Position numbers and translations under genes: made by a program
In this document: positions 61,158-64,000 of the stretch, piece by piece
Position numbering within the stretch: the stretch's first letter is position 1
Layout of the letters: each line of letters begins with the position of its first letter
Assembly: GCA_964504595.1 (NCBI GenBank)
Contig: CAZDEE010000005.1
Location: 1-64,000, forward strand
Direction: 5' to 3'
Origin: CAG-826 sp964504595
GTDB taxonomy: Bacteria > Bacillota_I > Bacilli_A > RFN20 > CAG-826
Length of the DNA: 64,000 nt
Notes under the pieces: model-generated
Seen by the model: the letters and a program-made list of their open reading frames with translations, nothing else
Database searches by the model: none
Told to the model about the DNA's origin: nothing

Positions 61158-61370
61158 ATGCCAATCGTTATTGCACCACTTAACAGAACTTTAAGAATCA
61201 TTAAAATTTTAGCTCAAGACAAAGTAAAGAAACATTTGGAAAGCTTAGGATTAACTGTCGATTCTTTAGTAACGGTTATTTCAAACACAAATGGAAGTGT
61301 TATTCTTCAAGTTAAAGATGGAAGATTAGCCCTTGACCATGATATAGCTACTAAAATTCTAGTTGCGTAA
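61158..61370 (+). CDS. feoA: FeoA-domain protein (first)
   Basis: 70 residues, an SH3-like FeoA domain (PLNRTLRIIKILAQDKVKKHLESLGL, SLVTVISNTNGSVILQVKDGRLALD). It is thought to help FeoB in Fe2+ import from the cytoplasmic side. AAGGAGGTATATCT precedes the ATG. First gene of the feo operon, 20 bases after the palindromic operator; it lies 14 bases upstream of the second feoA. Confidence 0.93.
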   Translation: MPIVIAPLNRTLRIIKILAQDKVKKHLESLGLTVDSLVTVISNTNGSVILQVKDGRLALDHDIATKILVA

Positions 61371-61383
61371 AGGGAGGATAAAT

Positions 61384-61623
61384 ATGCTAAAAACACTAGA
61401 CAAATTTGAAATTGGCGAGACTGGCCAAATTGTCAAAGTTGATGGCGAAGGAAGAATTCGACGTCGATTATTTGACATGGGTGTTACTCCGGGAGCGGAA
61501 GTAATACTAAGAAAAAAAGCTCCACTTGGTGATCCATTAGAAGTAACAATTCGTGGATATGAATTAACATTAAGAAAAAGTGAAGCTTGTTTTGTAACAT
61601 TAGAATCAAGGGGGAACAAATAA
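61384..61623 (+). CDS. feoA: FeoA-domain protein (second)
   Basis: 79 residues; a second, more classical FeoA (GQIVKVDGEGRIRRRLFDMGVTPGAEVIL, GDPLEVTIRGYELTLRKSEA). GGGAGGATAAAT precedes the ATG at 61384; the frame's opening at 61363 lies in the first feoA and has no site. Its TAA overlaps the ATG of feoB (TAATG), so the two are coupled. Two FeoA proteins of different type per FeoB are common in anaerobic Bacillota. Confidence 0.94.
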   Translation: MLKTLDKFEIGETGQIVKVDGEGRIRRRLFDMGVTPGAEVILRKKAPLGDPLEVTIRGYELTLRKSEACFVTLESRGNK

Positions 61624-63902
61624 TGAAAAATTTTGCTCTTGCTGGAAATCCTAATTCAGGAAAAACAACTTTATTTAATTCACTTACAGGAAGTACCGCA
61701 CACGTTGGTAACTGGCCTGGTGTTACTGTTGATAAAAAAGAAGGTACTTATAAGAAACTTAGTGAACCGGTTAATATATTAGATTTACCAGGTATTTACT
61801 CTTTGTCACCTTATACACCAGAAGAAGTTATTTCAAGACATTATATATTAGAGGAAAAACCAGACTGTATCATTAACATCATCGATGCAACAAATTTAGA
61901 AAGAAACTTATATCTTACTACGCAAATTCTTGAAATCGATGTTCCAGTGGTTGTTGCCTTAAATATGATTGATGTAGTTGAAAAACAAGGTGATAAAATT
62001 GATGTTAAAGAATTAGAAAAGAAATTAGGTGTTCCAGTTGTTTCTATTTCCGCATTAAAAGAAGACAATATAGATAAACTTATGCAAGTTGCTTATAAAG
62101 CTTCTTTAGAAAAGAGAAATGGGCATACAATTATTGAAAATAAAGAATTATTACATCTTATTGGTGATATTAAAATTGCTTTTAAGGGTAAAAAGGTTAA
62201 CAATCCATTATTCCACGCAATTAAGCTTGTCGAAAATGATGAATTAGAAGTTAAAGAACACGAAGATTTATTAGGAATGGTCGATGAATTTAAAGAGACA
62301 TTCAATGATGAAGTGTTTGGATCTGATTTTGAAGCTTTAATTGCGGATGCAAGATATAAATATATTTCAAAATATTTTGCCCCAGTAATTACTAAAAAAG
62401 AAAAAGATACAAAAAAATTAACAATGTCCGATCGTATTGACCGAATATTAACAAATAAATGGGCAGGTATTCCAATTTTCTTGGTTATCTTATTCTTAGT
62501 CTTCCATTTAACATTCTCAACAAATTTCTTATTCTTAGGAGGATTGTTTAAGGATGCAAGTGCAAGTTTTGAAGGCTCAGCATTTGAAGGATTAATTTGG
62601 ACTAGTGAAGGATTAAATTCTCCAGGTGCAATTCTATTTAACTTGATGGATTGTATAACTGCATTGCTAGGTGATGCAGTAGCGGGCTTAATTGAAGGAA
62701 CGCCATTATGGGTTCAAGGACTTATTAACGATGGTATCTTAGGTGGCGTATTTAGCGTCCTAAGCTTTGTTCCACAAATACTTATCTTATTCTTATTCTT
62801 CTCAATTTTAGAAGATTCCGGATATATGGCTCGTGTTGCTTTTATCTTAGATAGAATTTTTAGAAAATTTGGTTTATCTGGAAGAGCATTTATGCCAATG
62901 ATTATGGGATTTGGATGCTCAGTTCCAGCAATTATTAATACAAGAACACTTGCCGATGAAAATGAAAGAACCGCAACTGTAAGAGTTATTCCATTCTTCT
63001 CTTGTGGAGCAAAATTACCAATCTTAACCGCAATTGCAGGTGCGATTGTTAGTTCATTCGGTGTCGGTAATGCTGATTTTATTACTTATGCGATGTATAT
63101 CTTAGGAATGGTGACCGCGATTGTTAGTGTCATCTTAATGAGAAAGACTACAATGAAAGGTGAAGTACCACCATTCATTATGGAATTACCTGCATATCAC
63201 GCACCACAATTTAAATCATTAATGATTCACTTGTGGGATAAATTAAAACATTATATTAAAAAAGCATTTACAATTATTTTAGCTTCAACAATTGTTATTT
63301 GGTTTTTATCGAACTTTAGCTTCGCTTATGAATTCTTACCAGAAACTAGAATTATTGAAGGAGAAGAAATCTTTGCAAACTTCAGAATGGATGAAAGTAT
63401 TTTAGGTGGATTAGGAAACTTAATCGCACCATTATTCGCTCCTCTTGGATTTGGTAGTAATTTAGGAACATTTGGCTGGGTCTTCGCAGTAGCCGCTGTA
63501 ACAGGACTTATTGCCAAAGAAAATGTTATTGCAACATTTGGTACATTAGCAGCTTGTGTTGCCGGAACATATGTCGCATCTGAAGATGGTGTTGCGGAAG
63601 TCATGGCTATGATTCAAGCAACAGGTGTTACAATTCCTGCGTTAATTGCCTTTATTGCCTTCAATATGACAACAATTCCTTGCTTTGCTGCAGTTGCAAC
63701 TGCTAAAGGAGAATTGTTAGATAAGAAATTTAAAGGAACATTGGTATTCTGGCTTGTCACTTCATACATTGTTTCCATGATGATTTATGTTATCGGATCA
63801 TGGTGGTGGACAGCATTTATATTCGCTGGTCTTGCTGTTCTTGCAGTACTTATTATTAATTACTATAATAAGCAACAAGAATTAAAAGGACTTAACGCTT
63901 AA
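61623..63902 (+). CDS. feoB: ferrous iron transporter B
   Basis: 759 residues. The N-terminal G domain has G1 GNPNSGKT (8-15), GNWPGVTVDKK (G2), DLPGIYSLSPYTPEE (G3) and NMIDV (G4). Two Gate domains and about eight to ten membrane helices follow, with GFGCSVPAI and SCGAKLPIL holding the conserved cysteines. It takes Fe2+ into the cell. The ATG at 61623 has GGGGGAACAAATA in front; the longer opening at 61587 lies inside feoA. The TAA overlaps the next ATG. Confidence 0.96.
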   Translation: MKNFALAGNPNSGKTTLFNSLTGSTAHVGNWPGVTVDKKEGTYKKLSEPVNILDLPGIYSLSPYTPEEVISRHYILEEKPDCIINIIDATNLERNLYLTTQILEIDVPVVVALNMIDVVEKQGDKIDVKELEKKLGVPVVSISALKEDNIDKLMQVAYKASLEKRNGHTIIENKELLHLIGDIKIAFKGKKVNNPLFHAIKLVENDELEVKEHEDLLGMVDEFKETFNDEVFGSDFEALIADARYKYISKYFAPVITKKEKDTKKLTMSDRIDRILTNKWAGIPIFLVILFLVFHLTFSTNFLFLGGLFKDASASFEGSAFEGLIWTSEGLNSPGAILFNLMDCITALLGDAVAGLIEGTPLWVQGLINDGILGGVFSVLSFVPQILILFLFFSILEDSGYMARVAFILDRIFRKFGLSGRAFMPMIMGFGCSVPAIINTRTLADENERTATVRVIPFFSCGAKLPILTAIAGAIVSSFGVGNADFITYAMYILGMVTAIVSVILMRKTTMKGEVPPFIMELPAYHAPQFKSLMIHLWDKLKHYIKKAFTIILASTIVIWFLSNFSFAYEFLPETRIIEGEEIFANFRMDESILGGLGNLIAPLFAPLGFGSNLGTFGWVFAVAAVTGLIAKENVIATFGTLAACVAGTYVASEDGVAEVMAMIQATGVTIPALIAFIAFNMTTIPCFAAVATAKGELLDKKFKGTLVFWLVTSYIVSMMIYVIGSWWWTAFIFAGLAVLAVLIINYYNKQQELKGLNA

Positions 63903-64000
63903 TGATATTTGAAATTATTTTTGCGATTTTAGTAGTTGCGTTCGTTGTTTATATTTTTGGAAAAGAAATATATAAAAAGAAAAAGCATTTACCAAGCGAT
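63902..64000 (+). CDS. FeoB-associated membrane protein (partial, runs off the window)
   Basis: 33 codons from an ATG overlapping the feoB stop (TAATGA). It encodes one membrane helix and a basic stretch (IIFAILVVAFVVYIFGKEIYKKKK), which is the start of the small FeoB-associated Cys-rich membrane proteins. The cysteine end lies outside the window, so the assignment is by context. Confidence 0.65.
   Translation, partial: MIFEIIFAILVVAFVVYIFGKEIYKKKKHLPSD

Noticed and set aside
1..64000. Use of TGA for tryptophan, as in many Mollicutes
   Set aside because: TGG encodes Trp everywhere. TGA ends genes at sensible places (24605-24607 with an overlapping start; 44366-44368), so the standard bacterial code applies.
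1..64000. CRISPR arrays, rRNA genes, prophage structural genes, replication origin
   Set aside because: No spaced direct repeats, no rRNA-like stretches, no phage structural proteins, and no dnaA or clustered DnaA boxes were seen.

Overview
The window is low-GC DNA read with the standard bacterial code. TGG is used for Trp throughout, and TGA acts as a real stop, for example at 24605-24607 and 44366-44368. Genes have strong GGAGG-type ribosome binding sites, overlap in small operons, and are often closed by hairpin-plus-T-run terminators. The content fits a strictly or mainly anaerobic, host-associated, small-genome member of the Bacillota. The signs are a class III ribonucleotide reductase as the only one seen, an FeoAB ferrous-iron system, an iron-sulfur serine dehydratase, nucleobase and NAD salvage, and host-facing surface proteins including a serpin. 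Placement near uncultured gut Bacilli or Acholeplasma-like lineages is inference only.

Layout. 0.07-7.7 kb holds uracil salvage (upp), a nicotinamidase-like hydrolase, a translationally coupled pair of CNNM/CBS membrane proteins, nrdD-nrdG behind a structured leader, and thymidine kinase. 7.8-11 kb carries a LysM/GH18 hydrolase, an Mbeg1-like lipase and an unknown membrane protein. 11.0-16.8 kb is the most unusual block. A ribbon-helix-helix/WYL regulator is divergent from an FtsH-like AAA protein whose zinc-protease motif is destroyed, followed by a 1018-residue SF1 helicase with a C-terminal nuclease domain. A 19-bp palindrome lies between the divergent genes, which suggests an inducible defence or DNA-stress module. 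16.9-27.5 kb has a CmpB/metallophosphoesterase fusion, an FNT channel, acyltransferase, an O-antigen-ligase-like protein, two YwaF-like membrane proteins, a pseudouridine synthase and two tRNAs. 27.7-33 kb has a TetR regulator, a very large InlB/BspA/discoidin lipoprotein, and a decayed island with a serine-recombinase pseudogene and a restriction-enzyme remnant.

33.2-40.3 kb: an ArsR-nitroreductase pair, DegV (FakB), nicotinate phosphoribosyltransferase, a FakA that lacks its middle domain, and an acyltransferase. Together these suggest uptake and activation of external fatty acids. 40.4-45.2 kb is a copper operon: CsoR operator, csoR, and a copA whose C terminus is fused to CopZ. It is followed by a YhcG-type nuclease gene sitting between two nearly identical 220-bp copies of copZ, and then an MBL hydrolase. 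45.3-52.6 kb has YbjN, an AMP-binding stump, a HAAS-DUF4097 pair, a yybP-ykoY manganese riboswitch in front of a P-type ATPase, and a ZIP transporter.

52.7-64 kb: enolase, a starch-binding-like surface protein, a serpin, serine dehydratase, two tRNA-Arg genes on either side of an SDR gene, a 650-bp decayed stretch, and a DtxR-type regulator with two matching operators before feoA-feoA-feoB and the start of a FeoB-associated membrane protein. Metal homeostasis (Cu, Mn, Fe, Zn) is a recurring theme, and each of the copper, manganese and iron units has its own recognisable control element.
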